A stretch of 64,000 nt of DNA from Sphagnum magellanicum. Its lineage: Eukaryota > Streptophyta > Sphagnopsida > Sphagnales > Sphagnaceae. The position numbers and the translations under genes are program-made. Shown here in pieces: positions 13,137 through 22,992 of the stretch. Location of the stretch: NCBI GenBank assembly GCA_021904315.1, contig CM038919.1, forward strand, positions 930,001 through 994,000, written 5' to 3'. The notes beneath the pieces were generated by a model. That model had not been told where the DNA came from. It did not search any database and worked only from the letters and a program-made list of their open reading frames with translations. Every line of letters starts with the position of its first letter. Positions within the stretch are counted from its first letter, which is position 1.

Positions 13137-14797
13137 TAAACTCAACCAAGATTAGAAATGGATGGGTCCACTTGAAATTAGACCCAACTCAATGTAGGGC
13201 TAAACATAGCCTAGTGGGTCTTAAACAATGTTTGGGTGGGTCTAGTTCGTAGGTTTGTAATTTAAGTAAATAAAAAAGGGAAATGTTCTCCCAAGTTTGA
13301 ATTTGCCACCAGTTTGGTAACAATGACTATCCAAACCATTTGACTAGATTCAATTTTTTATTCAAACTAATTTATATTCCTTTTATATTTAAATATGAAT
13401 GCCAAACTTTTGTAACATTTCAAAATGGGGTTGCCAAACCCTTTTACTTAAGAATAAGTAGATTTTTTTTCCTTCCTTATGATTGGGCTACTTTTTTTCC
13501 TTTTTTTAGTTGTTATACATTATATTGTTAGAAATGTAGGTTATTAAATAAGGTTTAGGTAGGGTTCAAGTAAGGTTTTGGGTAGGGTTTATATAGGGTT
13601 TAGGTATGGCCGAGGTAGGGTTTTTGGTCTAAATTTCTAAAACCTTAAAACCCATAATTGACTTTGGATTCAAAATTGACAAGGCTTAAAACTATCGAAT
13701 TCAGGAACAAATCATTTTAAAGACTTAACCCAACCTAAAACTAGTGGGTATTTTCTAAATTTTTTACTAAACTCAAAATTGACAAATCTTGCATATATAT
13801 ATAAATATATAATTGTATTTGATGATTATTCTAATTATTGTTGTTGGTTTGAAGTTTGAACCAATGTTGGTTGGTTTTAAATTGAATAAGGGAACTAATG
13901 GTTTAAGGTGTGATCATAATCAAATGACCCAATGCCCATATCAAATGACCAAAAAACTATCAATTTTTGCAAACATATTTATGTGGTGCCACTTTAATGT
14001 CATGTTGATCAAGGAAATTTGTGTTAAATGATTTACATGAATGTTAAAAAAAAAAAAAAATTAATTTAATTTAATCAATTGAGTTTTGATTTTAATAAAG
14101 GATTTTTGAACTTTAACACCCCAAAATTAGTTTTATGAAGCACTAGGCTAATGAATTTTTTAATAAATAAATTTTGATAAGATTTTTTTTGAAATGATGA
14201 TAACCTACCATCCACACCTAAAAAGCACTCATAATTAAAAAATATAATACTTGAAGTTTCTAAAAATTCAAAATATAATTTTAGAATGTTCAAATTTGAA
14301 TAATCATTTATTAGATGTAAATGGATCATGATGTGTATGACATATGAACAAAGTTGTGGCTTATGATACAAAAAATTAAAGCTTAAAGTAGTTAGATCAT
14401 ATTTTAACTTGATTTGAAATTATGATCTTTTCAATATGAAATTATGTAGAATCTATCAAAATTTGTGCACTTTTAAAAAATTCATAGTTATTAAAAAGAA
14501 TCAACACAAGTAATGTAATTTATTGGGGTAATTTTAATTATTTAAAAAAATGTTGCAAAAAAAATCCCTTTTATGAAAAAGTCAGAATGTTAAAAAAAAC
14601 CCCCTTTGTGGTTGAATCCTTTGTCATTGTTGATTAACTTGATTATGATTCCACCTTTCAAAAAACTTAACTTATCCCCAAAATTGACAAGTTTTATTTT
14701 TTGAAACTTGCTACTAGACCTAGAACTAATGGGTCTTGCATTTAAAAAAATATACAAGAAAAAAACCCAATGGTTTTTTAAAAATTTAACCCGATTG
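13137..14797. other. Intergenic, no gene seen
   Basis: AT-rich DNA. Around 13545-13625 there is a run of loosely repeated TAGGGTTTAGGTA-like words, perhaps a decayed telomere-like or simple repeat. No coding sequence was recognised. Confidence 0.55.
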
Positions 14798-14805
14798 GTT
14801 CAAAC
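14798..14805. repeat. 8-bp target-site duplication (left)
   Basis: GTTCAAAC, identical to the copy at 15756-15763 on the far side of the hAT-like element. An 8-bp duplication is the hallmark of hAT transposition. Confidence 0.88.
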
Positions 14806-15755
14806 TAGTGATGTGACTCTAAATGTCAATAGCCAATATACATGGTGTGTAAATCTTGTGTAGGTGTAAATGAAATCATTTACATTTACATGTTTGAACT
14901 ATTTGCATTTACACTTACACATGAGTAGTGTAAATATTTGTTAGATACACTTACACGGTGCCATGTAAATGTTTTAGGGTTCGTGAATTTACATGTATTA
15001 TATACCTTTAATAGGTATACTTACTTGTAATCCATACTATTTAGTTGTGGGTATATTTAAATATGGGTGCATGCCAAAGCTCAATGTTTTTTTAACAAGT
15101 TGCCACTTTGATTGGCCCATTGCAAAAACATCATGATGTTTTTAATACTCTCCAAATAGAAGCATTTTCTACCAATATGGGACCATGTCTATTTTTCCCT
15201 TTAGCTGCCTATATATAATAGAAGAGAAAACCTTTAAGCAAAGGATATGGGACAAATTGTGGTGTTATTATAAGGAATATTTTGAAAACACATTTTTGAA
15301 TGCATTTTGCTTCACCTCATTGTTTGAGTAAATTTTATTCCTAATTTTGTTCGTTGTTATTTTTGGCCTAATACTTCACAAAAGCTTGGATACTTATTAT
15401 GATATATGTTAATTAATTTAACTAGTTTTCATGCATCCCAAAACACAAATGTTATTATTAGTATTATTATTTGTTTTTTTGTCTTTTTTTTGTGCAATGG
15501 ATAACTTTGATTGGCCTATCACCTAAAACGTTCTAAACCCAACCCACCCATTCAAGCTTCAAAAACATGTTTTAAGACTATTTTAAATGGACACATAAAA
15601 TCATATAATTGTAATTATTTTACATTTACATTGTTATATACCATATAAAATAGATCAACACAATTTTACACTTACATGGAATGTAAATAAATTTCATTAT
15701 GACATTTACACTTACATGCAATGTAATTCCTAAACCATATACATACACAACACTA
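14806..15755. mobile_element. Non-autonomous hAT element (950 bp)
   Basis: The element begins TAGTGATGTG and ends CACAACACTA. These are inverted repeats with one mismatch in ten, matching the TAGTG/CAGTG ends typical of hAT elements. It is flanked by the perfect 8-bp duplication GTTCAAAC. Both ends are loaded with short subterminal words in both orientations (TTTACA, TGTAAAT, ACACTTACA) at about 14860-14990 and 15600-15730. Such arrays usually bind the hAT transposase. The middle holds no transposase frame, so the element could move only with an enzyme supplied elsewhere. The intact duplication suggests a moderately recent insertion. Confidence 0.85.
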
Positions 15756-15763
15756 GTTCAAAC
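15756..15763. repeat. 8-bp target-site duplication (right)
   Basis: GTTCAAAC, the right-hand partner of the duplication at 14798-14805. Confidence 0.88.
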
Positions 15764-17384
15764 TTCAAAACAACAACAATAGTTACAATAGGAAATGTTC
15801 CATTAAGTTCCCAAGAACATAAATTCACATTTTAGAGTAACACTTGGTGAACAACATTGTTGAAAATGTGGGACTAAATGAAAACTTGTAGCTTTCCCTT
15901 ACAAGGAAAGAGAGCCAACAAACCAAATCATTAGGAATGATGATGTGACCTAGAAGGGAACCTAAGTTGAAAAGGGGAAAAATTCACTACCTTAATTTGA
16001 CACTTGATGTGTCCAATTGATCATTTAGAGTTATGGTGATCATGCTTTGTTCCAAATCACTTTTGTTTTTTTGGTATTATGTTTACAAGGGCTAACATTC
16101 ATGAAGAAGGGAGGAAGGTGGGTGCTTGCCAAGTTTGTGTGTTTTAATGGTGAACTTACAAGCTTATTGTTTTTGTTTCTTGGTCATCATGGTAGATAAG
16201 AATGTTTTGGCTTCGATTGGTTTAAATGATTGTGATGGTGGGAAATTGGCATAGTTGCAACTATAAGGAGTGGGATGTTGCACAAGGCAAGGCATTTTTT
16301 GTTTTTTGGAGAAAGTTAAATATCCTAGTTAACTTTGTTTTGTTTTTGGGTGGTTGTTTGGATTTTTGATGCACCTATGAAAATAATTCTTGTGGTGTAT
16401 GCTTTGGTCTCCAAGTTTTTGCTAGGTTGGAAATTTAGTTTCTAACTAAGATGTTAGGATGGATTGTTGGTGAATATGATGAGGAAATAAGTGGGTTTTA
16501 GGGAGGTCTTGAATTGGCAATATCTCAAGAACAATTGTGCTTGAGCTGCATACTTTTGAAAAGTGAATTCTAAGATGGGATTGAAATGAGTGCCCTTGTG
16601 GGGCACTCAGAGATACATAAGAGTTGTAGTTAATCTTGACAAGAGTGGGCAAAAATGGGGAATTTATGCAATTATTAGGCAAGGGGTTGGTTGCAATTCT
16701 TCCCTTGTGCAAGCTTTTGGGTTGTTGAGAAAGTTTTTGTTGAGAATGGACTTGGGTGACAAGTAATGCAATGAAGATAACTATGATGCTTGATGAGAGT
16801 GAATATAGAGAGCCTTGATTCACTTAAGGCTTTTAACTTTGTAATATTATAGCTTTTACTCCTTATGTGACAAATTGTGTAGTGATTTATATTATGTCTA
16901 CAAAACTTGTTTTGTTGTTGTAACTTGATTTCTTTATGTCATTCCTTTATCATGATGCAATCAATAGTCTTCCAATTCCTTCCTTTTGGCTACAATGGAA
17001 CCATGTAGTCCCCTTTACACAAATTGAATAAGAAAAAGAAATTGAGAAAAATATACATATTGGTCTAAAGTTCAACCCAAAATTTTAACCCAAAAGCTTA
17101 CAAACTAAGTTAATGCAAGGTGTTTGCCCTTTGGGCAGGGCCAATAATGGAGGGGCAAGTGTGAAAAGAAGACAAATGGAGGAAGATAACACATAGAAGT
17201 GGTGTGAGTGTAAACAGGGAGCAGGCCATTGATCACTGGATGTATGAAAAATGGTAAACTACTTAAGAAAAACATTCCAATGTGAACAGAACTTCGAAAG
17301 GGGTTGAATATTACCCCTCTTTATTCCCACTCCATTATTACAAAGTCTTTTGCTTGCGTTGCACGTGTGGTCGGTCCGTCCAGG
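15764..17384. other. Intergenic, one weak small frame
   Basis: AT-rich DNA with no recognised gene apart from the candidate secreted frame on the minus strand at 16446-16823, listed separately. The composition becomes more GC-rich from about 17330, where the ALIX upstream repeats begin. Confidence 0.55.
16446..16823 (-). CDS. Hypothetical small secreted protein (weak)
   Basis: A 125-codon frame whose first 27 residues look like a secretory signal: a short polar start, a hydrophobic core (IIVIFIALLVTQ) and a small-residue exit (VHSQQ). The rest is Ser/His/Pro-rich with two cysteines and matches no family I know. It stands alone in AT-rich DNA with no visible neighbours in an operon-like or exon-like arrangement. 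A chance frame is quite possible. A transcript, or conservation in a related genome, would settle it. Confidence 0.22.
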   Translation of the reverse strand: MNQGSLYSLSSSIIVIFIALLVTQVHSQQKLSQQPKSLHKGRIATNPLPNNCINSPFLPTLVKINYNSYVSLSAPQGHSFQSHLRIHFSKVCSSSTIVLEILPIQDLPKTHLFPHHIHQQSILTS

Positions 17385-17841
17385 GACGGATGGAAATGTG
17401 GACTCGATGGATGAAGTTCCATTTGGATGAACAGGACACGACAGAGTCCTGATTGGGATTTTTCATCCATGAAGAAAGGGTAGGTCGGTCTTCCGCGTCA
17501 TAGTTTGCTTGGTTGCCGTCGCTTTCGTCGACGGATGGAAACGTGTAATATTTGGATGAAGTTTCATTTGGATGAACAAGATCCGGGCTTCTTGGTTGGG
17601 GTTTGCGGGAGTTTTCATCCAAGAAGAACGAGTAGGTCGGTCTTTCCTGTCCTCGTTTGCTTGGTTGCTGCTGTTGTCGTCGACGGATGGAGACGTGCGA
17701 TAGATGGATGAAGTTCCATTTGGATGGACAAGACCCTGCTTCCTGGTTAGGGTTTGCGCGAGTTTTCATCCAAGAAGAACGGGCAGGTCGGTCTTTCGCG
17801 TCGTCGTTTGGTCGCTCGCTGGCTCGCTGCTGTCGTCGTCG
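17385..17841. repeat. Three tandem copies of a ~150-bp unit upstream of ALIX
   Basis: Units begin GACGGATGG at 17385, 17530 and 17682 and are about 145, 152 and 160 bp long. Each contains, in order, GATGAAGTT(C/T)CATTTGGATG, a GTTTTCATCCAAGAAGAACG-like segment, and GGTCGGTCTT with a CGTC-rich tail. The copies are clearly diverged. Unit lengths are not multiples of three, and the long minus-strand frame across them changes codon phase from copy to copy, so coding is unlikely. The array ends about 670 bp before the ALIX start codon and probably belongs to its promoter or leader. Confidence 0.85.
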
Positions 17842-18508
17842 AGTGCGCACAGATTTTGCGTTCCGCGGAACAGACTTGGCGATCACTGAGGACGGCTGCA
17901 TCATTCGTCTTCGTTCCTAAAGCCCAATCGGAAACAGCAGCGAAAATGATCTGAAGTTCGTCGTGGACGGCTACTTGGATCGCATTTCTTTTCTTTCGGA
18001 TTTTCTAGCTTTGTTTTCTTTCTTTCTTCGCAAGGTTGTGAGCTTTTTGGAGGAGCTTTGCGGTTGGGAGCTTGGAAAGAAGGAAGGAAGGTCGGGGGGC
18101 TTGGATTTCTGATGCGTTATCATCATCATCATCTTCCAGTTTCTTTTCAAATAGGTGAGAACATGAAGAAGAGCGGATTGTGATTTTGATCTCATGTTTT
18201 CAGCCCATATCCAATTAGGGTTTTCTGGATTTTCGTTTGGGAGTTGCTAAGAGTCGCTGCAGAGGCTTAGGGCAAAGAAAAGGAGAACAAAAGGATCGGG
18301 GAGGGAGAGAGAGAGAGAGAGAGAGTTGTTTAAGAATTTTTCTGAGAGAGTTATTTAGGGTTAGAGTGAGAGTTGTGTAGGGATTCGTCTGAGAGAGTTG
18401 TTTAGGGTTTTGTCTGATCGGGAAGTTTGGGTAACCTTTTTAGGTTAAAGGAAAGGAGGAACGGGGAGTGTGTGGGTTGTGGGGTACTCTCCTCTGGAAG
18501 CTTGAGCT
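17842..18508 (+). promoter_or_regulatory. Probable promoter and 5' UTR of the ALIX-like gene
   Basis: CT/GA-rich leader-type DNA, with a (GA)n tract at 18305-18325 followed by repeated GAGAGTTGTTTAGGG words. Two tiny upstream reading frames (ATG at 18163 and 18193) would precede the main ATG if transcription starts before them. The transcription start itself cannot be placed. Confidence 0.4.
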
Positions 18509-21136
18509 ATGGCGATGACTCAGGCCACAATAAACGTCATGTTGGCTATGAATGCAAAGCGAACAACGCCAGTGGACATGTACAAGCCACTGAGGCAGTA
18601 CATAGTGCAACATTACTCGGAGAGGGAGGCACAGGACATGGAGGAAGATCTTCAATCAGTTAACCACATGCGCAATGAGGTCGAGAAATCCACGGATGCA
18701 TTGGAGACACGGCGGGATTTGTTGCAAAGGTATTTCAGAGCTTTGACAGTGATGGAGTCCAGGTTTCCTATCTCGAATGAGAGAGAGCATGTCAACACTT
18801 TGCAATTCACTTGGTATGATGCATTCAAGCAAGGGCGGAAAGCAACACAACCAAACATACACTTTGAGAAAGCAGCCATTGCTTTCAACCTTGGAGCTGT
18901 TCAATCCCAGTTAGGTTTGTCAGCTGATCGCTCATCGGCTAATGGCCTAAAGCAAGCTTGCAATGCATTCCAAGCTGCAGCTGGGGTCTTTGCCTTCTTG
19001 CGAGACAACATCTCGATGAAAGCAGCAGGAAATAATTCTACGCAGGATATCTCTGTGGAGTGCGCAGGTATGCTTGAGAGGCTTATGCTTGCGCAGGCAC
19101 AAGAATGCTTTTTTGAGAAAGTGGTAAGTGACAAGAAGCCATCTTCGATCTGTTCAAAAGTTGCTAAACAGGTGGGATTATTCTATGAAGAAGCATTGGC
19201 TGCACTGGTGCTGCCACCACTGAATCAGCATTTTGATCGCACATGGGTTGCACATGTCCAGCTCAAAGCTGCACAATTCAATGCAGAAGCTTGTTACAGA
19301 GCAGCGCTTGAACTTCATGAGAAGGAAAATATTGCTGAAGAAATTGCGCGTTTGAAGACAGGCAGCCACATGCTTTCTGAAGCTCGGAAATCAGGGAAAG
19401 GAGGAGTTGGACCCCTCATGGATGCAGTTGCAAAGCTTGAGGCGAGCATAAACCGAAACCTTGAACGTGCAATCAAGGAGAATGATAGGGTGTATCTGAT
19501 GCGAGTACCATCTCCTGATTCGCTTCCCCCTCTCACTGGAGCTGCACTTGTGAAATCAACTCCTGTTTCTGAGGTCTTTGATGCAAGTCAAGAGAAAATG
19601 TTTGCAGGTCTTGTACCAGATTCTTCTGCAAAGGCACTCTCAAAGTATACAGAAATGGTTGATGATATCATTCGAGTGCAAGCTGAGAAACTGCAAACTG
19701 AAAGTGAGATCACACGTGTGAAGCTGAGGGAAATGGATCTGCCTGACTCTCTTCATGCCCTTGAAGGCAGTGCTTCTCTTCCTGATCAGCTGCGGGATGA
19801 TGTTGAGGCTGTTCAATTGGATGGGGGTCCAGCAGGTCTTGAAACGGAGATGCAGCAATTACGTGACCTGCGCCGAGTGAATGAAGAATTGCTTGCACAG
19901 ACTGAAGAGCTTTTGGAGAAAGAGGCAAGAGAGGATGCACAGATACGGTCACAGTTTGGGACCCGATGGACACGGCCACAATCCAGCACTCTCACCAAAA
20001 CCTTGCATGATCGGGCTAATGGATTTGCTGCAAATTTGAAACAGGCAAGAGACAGTGATGCTCGGATTGAGCGAACAATTCGTGACAACATGGTTGTGAT
20101 GGGGATTTTGGATTCAAAACCAATTGAGAAAGCCCTACCTACTTTGGGTCGGCCGATGCTCTCTTTGGATGGGAATGAAGATCAGATTGTTGGTGGTTTA
20201 CGGCAAAAGCTTGTGGAGCTTGAGCAGCTTGGATTACAGAGAGCTGGACTGGAAGACATGCTGAAAGACATGAAGCGTAAAGATAACATTCTTCCAAAAC
20301 TGATGACGACATCCAGTTCTTACGAAGATCTCTTCAAGAAGGAACTTGCCAAGTATGACCAAGTATCTCTGGAAGTAGGCCGGAATGTGGAAGCTCAAGA
20401 GAGGGTTCTCCAGCAAATCAAGTCACAGAATGATCTGTTTTCTGCCACGTTCAATCTGGAGGATTACAAGACTTCTCGGGAAAAGGCATTCAAGCAGGTT
20501 AATGTGGCAGTTGCGAAGTACCGTGAAGTCCGAGACAATATCAATGAAGGTTTGAAGTTCTATGTTACGTTGCAGGATGCAATCACGAATCTGAAACAGC
20601 AATGCAGTGACTATGTCATGACCCGCAACATCCAGTGTCGTGAAATGATGGAAGACCTTCAACGTCAGATTGCTGGACTCTCTTTCAATGACAACAGGCC
20701 ACCTCGTTCATATCCATCAGTTGGCGGAAACCCACAAGCACATCCGCCTGCACATGCTTCCCATGATTCATCATCGCATAATGCATTCTTCCAATCTTCA
20801 TCAAGTGTTAGTTCTAACCCTCCATCTGCGCCGCAGAGTGGATACTCTAGTTACCAGGCACAAGTGCAACAAGCAGCACCTGCTCCTCAACCCCCATACT
20901 ATGCAGGAGGTCAAAATCATCCTGCAGCAATGCCTCCTCCTCCCTACTACACTCAGCCACCACCTCAACAAAACCCAAATTTTAGTCAACCTCCATACCC
21001 AGGATGGCAAGGCTCATACTACAGTGCACCACAAGTGCCAAGTCAATCACAAGCAGCAGCGGGTCAGCCTCCATATCAAACTCCACCACCTGGAGGCTAT
21101 TACAATGCACCACCAGGAGGCTACTACAAGCATTGA
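18509..21136 (+). CDS. ALIX: ALIX/BRO1-domain ESCRT-associated protein
   Basis: An 875-residue protein in one uninterrupted exon. ALIX binds ESCRT-III and ubiquitinated cargo and helps sort membrane proteins into vacuole-bound multivesicular endosomes. Residues about 8-390 form the BRO1 domain (the start TTPVDMYKPL and the conserved FTWYDAF and EKAAIAFNLGA segments are typical). Residues about 400-705 are the long helical V domain, rich in Glu/Lys/Gln. From about 710 the tail is Pro/Gln/Tyr-rich with repeated PPPPYY and GGYY motifs. This tail is the usual docking part and possibly the self-assembly part. Length and architecture agree with Arabidopsis ALIX (about 850 residues). The chosen ATG is the first in frame and is followed by a family-like N-terminus. 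The 187-codon frame at 20670-21233 is a shadow of the Pro-rich tail. Confidence 0.95.
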   Translation: MAMTQATINVMLAMNAKRTTPVDMYKPLRQYIVQHYSEREAQDMEEDLQSVNHMRNEVEKSTDALETRRDLLQRYFRALTVMESRFPISNEREHVNTLQFTWYDAFKQGRKATQPNIHFEKAAIAFNLGAVQSQLGLSADRSSANGLKQACNAFQAAAGVFAFLRDNISMKAAGNNSTQDISVECAGMLERLMLAQAQECFFEKVVSDKKPSSICSKVAKQVGLFYEEALAALVLPPLNQHFDRTWVAHVQLKAAQFNAEACYRAALELHEKENIAEEIARLKTGSHMLSEARKSGKGGVGPLMDAVAKLEASINRNLERAIKENDRVYLMRVPSPDSLPPLTGAALVKSTPVSEVFDASQEKMFAGLVPDSSAKALSKYTEMVDDIIRVQAEKLQTESEITRVKLREMDLPDSLHALEGSASLPDQLRDDVEAVQLDGGPAGLETEMQQLRDLRRVNEELLAQTEELLEKEAREDAQIRSQFGTRWTRPQSSTLTKTLHDRANGFAANLKQARDSDARIERTIRDNMVVMGILDSKPIEKALPTLGRPMLSLDGNEDQIVGGLRQKLVELEQLGLQRAGLEDMLKDMKRKDNILPKLMTTSSSYEDLFKKELAKYDQVSLEVGRNVEAQERVLQQIKSQNDLFSATFNLEDYKTSREKAFKQVNVAVAKYREVRDNINEGLKFYVTLQDAITNLKQQCSDYVMTRNIQCREMMEDLQRQIAGLSFNDNRPPRSYPSVGGNPQAHPPAHASHDSSSHNAFFQSSSSVSSNPPSAPQSGYSSYQAQVQQAAPAPQPPYYAGGQNHPAAMPPPPYYTQPPPQQNPNFSQPPYPGWQGSYYSAPQVPSQSQAAAGQPPYQTPPPGGYYNAPPGGYYKH

Positions 21137-22992
21137 AGATATGATCCAAGGTTTGTGTCTAGGCTGGTGCTGCTTGCAATTTATATGTACAGTGACTTCC
21201 TCTACTCAGACTGCAAACTTTATAATGAAATAAAGGAGCAGAAGTTCCAGCTCTGATGTTCATTGTATATTTGTGACACAGGAATGCATTCAGCAGGCGT
21301 GGGGCCAATATGGTACCATTGCTGTCTCTTGGTTTTTGTTATGAGGATGTTGTTGCTGGATATATCATGGAGTCTGGTCCCATGTTTCTTTCCAAGGAGG
21401 AGCATTGGTGTTGAAGATGGATGGTGTTAGCACTGTAGCCCTGAATTAGAAATTTGCAGCTTATTTGTTTACAAATCAGGCTCTGAAATATGAGGCTCTT
21501 TCTAGTGAGTCCCCAGTGAGTCCCCGCAGTGAGCTGCTTATTATCTTTGCATCATCCATCTAAAACTGGTAGTGATTTGAGGTTATTTGGGAATTGTTTA
21601 TATGTCTCTAAGGAGATACTGATGTACTGATTCTTAGTTCAGATTGGGTTCTCTAGTGTTGTGTCAAACTTTGTAAGTAAAGTGGATAACATACTCTTTG
21701 CAAGACCTCATTCTCATGTTGGAGTTTAGGGTTTTAGATGACAATGGCAAAAGAGTATCAAGTATCATCAACATACATATAAAGTCATAGCATCTTATGA
21801 CGAACCATCTTGAGAATTCATGGACTAAGATTGTTCTCAATTGGTTTAGACCTGTGTTGGCCAGTTCTCCCTTTCTTCTCTTTTTTTTCTCATAACCGTG
21901 GGAGCAAGTCCCTAGAGAATATTTTTTTCTGTCTCACATGGTAGCAAATAACCAGATTTTGAAGATGATTGAAACCTGCTTACTATCAATTTGCTTGCTT
22001 AAAATGCTTCAACTGTCACTTTCAGTATTTTATGGAAGCAAATTGGGTTCAAGAACCTGATGGGACAAAACATGGAAATGTATGGATTGATTTTTGGTTT
22101 TCATCAATAGCAATGCCCAGGTCACAAGGGTCTCACTGGGTCTCTACAGAACAGATACCAGCCAGGTAGGGTCTTTGTTGAGTACATGACCAATTTCAGA
22201 CACAGCTGGTCAGCTGCAGATAACATATATTTGTACCCTTGTTGATGACCAACCATTTTCTCAATCACCAGCATTGGCTGGTTAGGACTCAGTTTACATT
22301 ACCCTGCTGCACCCATTGCTAGCACCCCATATGATATGAGTGGGAGGTGTTATCACCGGAGGGTTGTTGCAAGAGCAGAGTATCTCTTTAGTGCAAAAGA
22401 TTGAAGAGAGTTGAATCTATTGACCATGTATCTAAGAGTCTTGCACAAGCAGAGAAAAATCTCTCCATTGTTCCTCTTGAATCCAACAGTGCAAATCTGA
22501 AGCAAAAATCAAAATTGTGAACGAGCAAGATCTATAATGTGACAGTCACAAATACAGACATATCATGAATGGCTTGAGTGGGAACAATGAAGCTCCAGAC
22601 ACAAACTCCACTCTTCTTCAACTGCACTAAGAGTCTGTGCTACTCCACAAAATCACAAGATTGTTGAGTAACTCTCCAGGAGAATCCACCATCTTGATGG
22701 AAACCCTAATGCAGCTGGACTCTATGAACAGAATGTAGCATAATATATATACATATATTACATAATACATGAATGCAAAATGTCTGCTAAATTAATGAAT
22801 TTTAAAGGTAAACTGGTGGAGATTCTCTTCTCCACTTTGCAACTATGATGTCTATGATTGTATGTGAGACCAGGATGTTCACTGTGAATGTGAATTTCCT
22901 CTAAATGCTCTATCCAATTTCAAAGAGTGAAGATGCGCATGCTGGGGACTTGGGAGCTTTTTGGCAAGTTGCCTAATCCTGAGTGAAAAAAA
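21137..22992. other. Intergenic between two convergent genes
   Basis: This stretch holds the 3' flanks of ALIX (+) and NYC1 (-). A possible polyadenylation signal AATAAA occurs at about 21229. No further exon, RNA gene or element could be supported, and frames such as 21969-22169 show no domain. Confidence 0.6.

Noticed and set aside
17338-17904. 188-codon minus-strand frame across the ALIX upstream repeats
   Set aside because: The three tandem units are 145, 152 and about 160 bp, so the frame falls in a different codon phase in each copy, and the composition is low-complexity Arg/Gln/Ser. It is best explained as a by-product of a GC-rich repeat.
20670-21233. 187-codon plus-strand frame rich in His, Leu and Gln
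   Set aside because: It overlaps the Pro/Gln/Tyr-rich tail of ALIX in another frame and has no domain.
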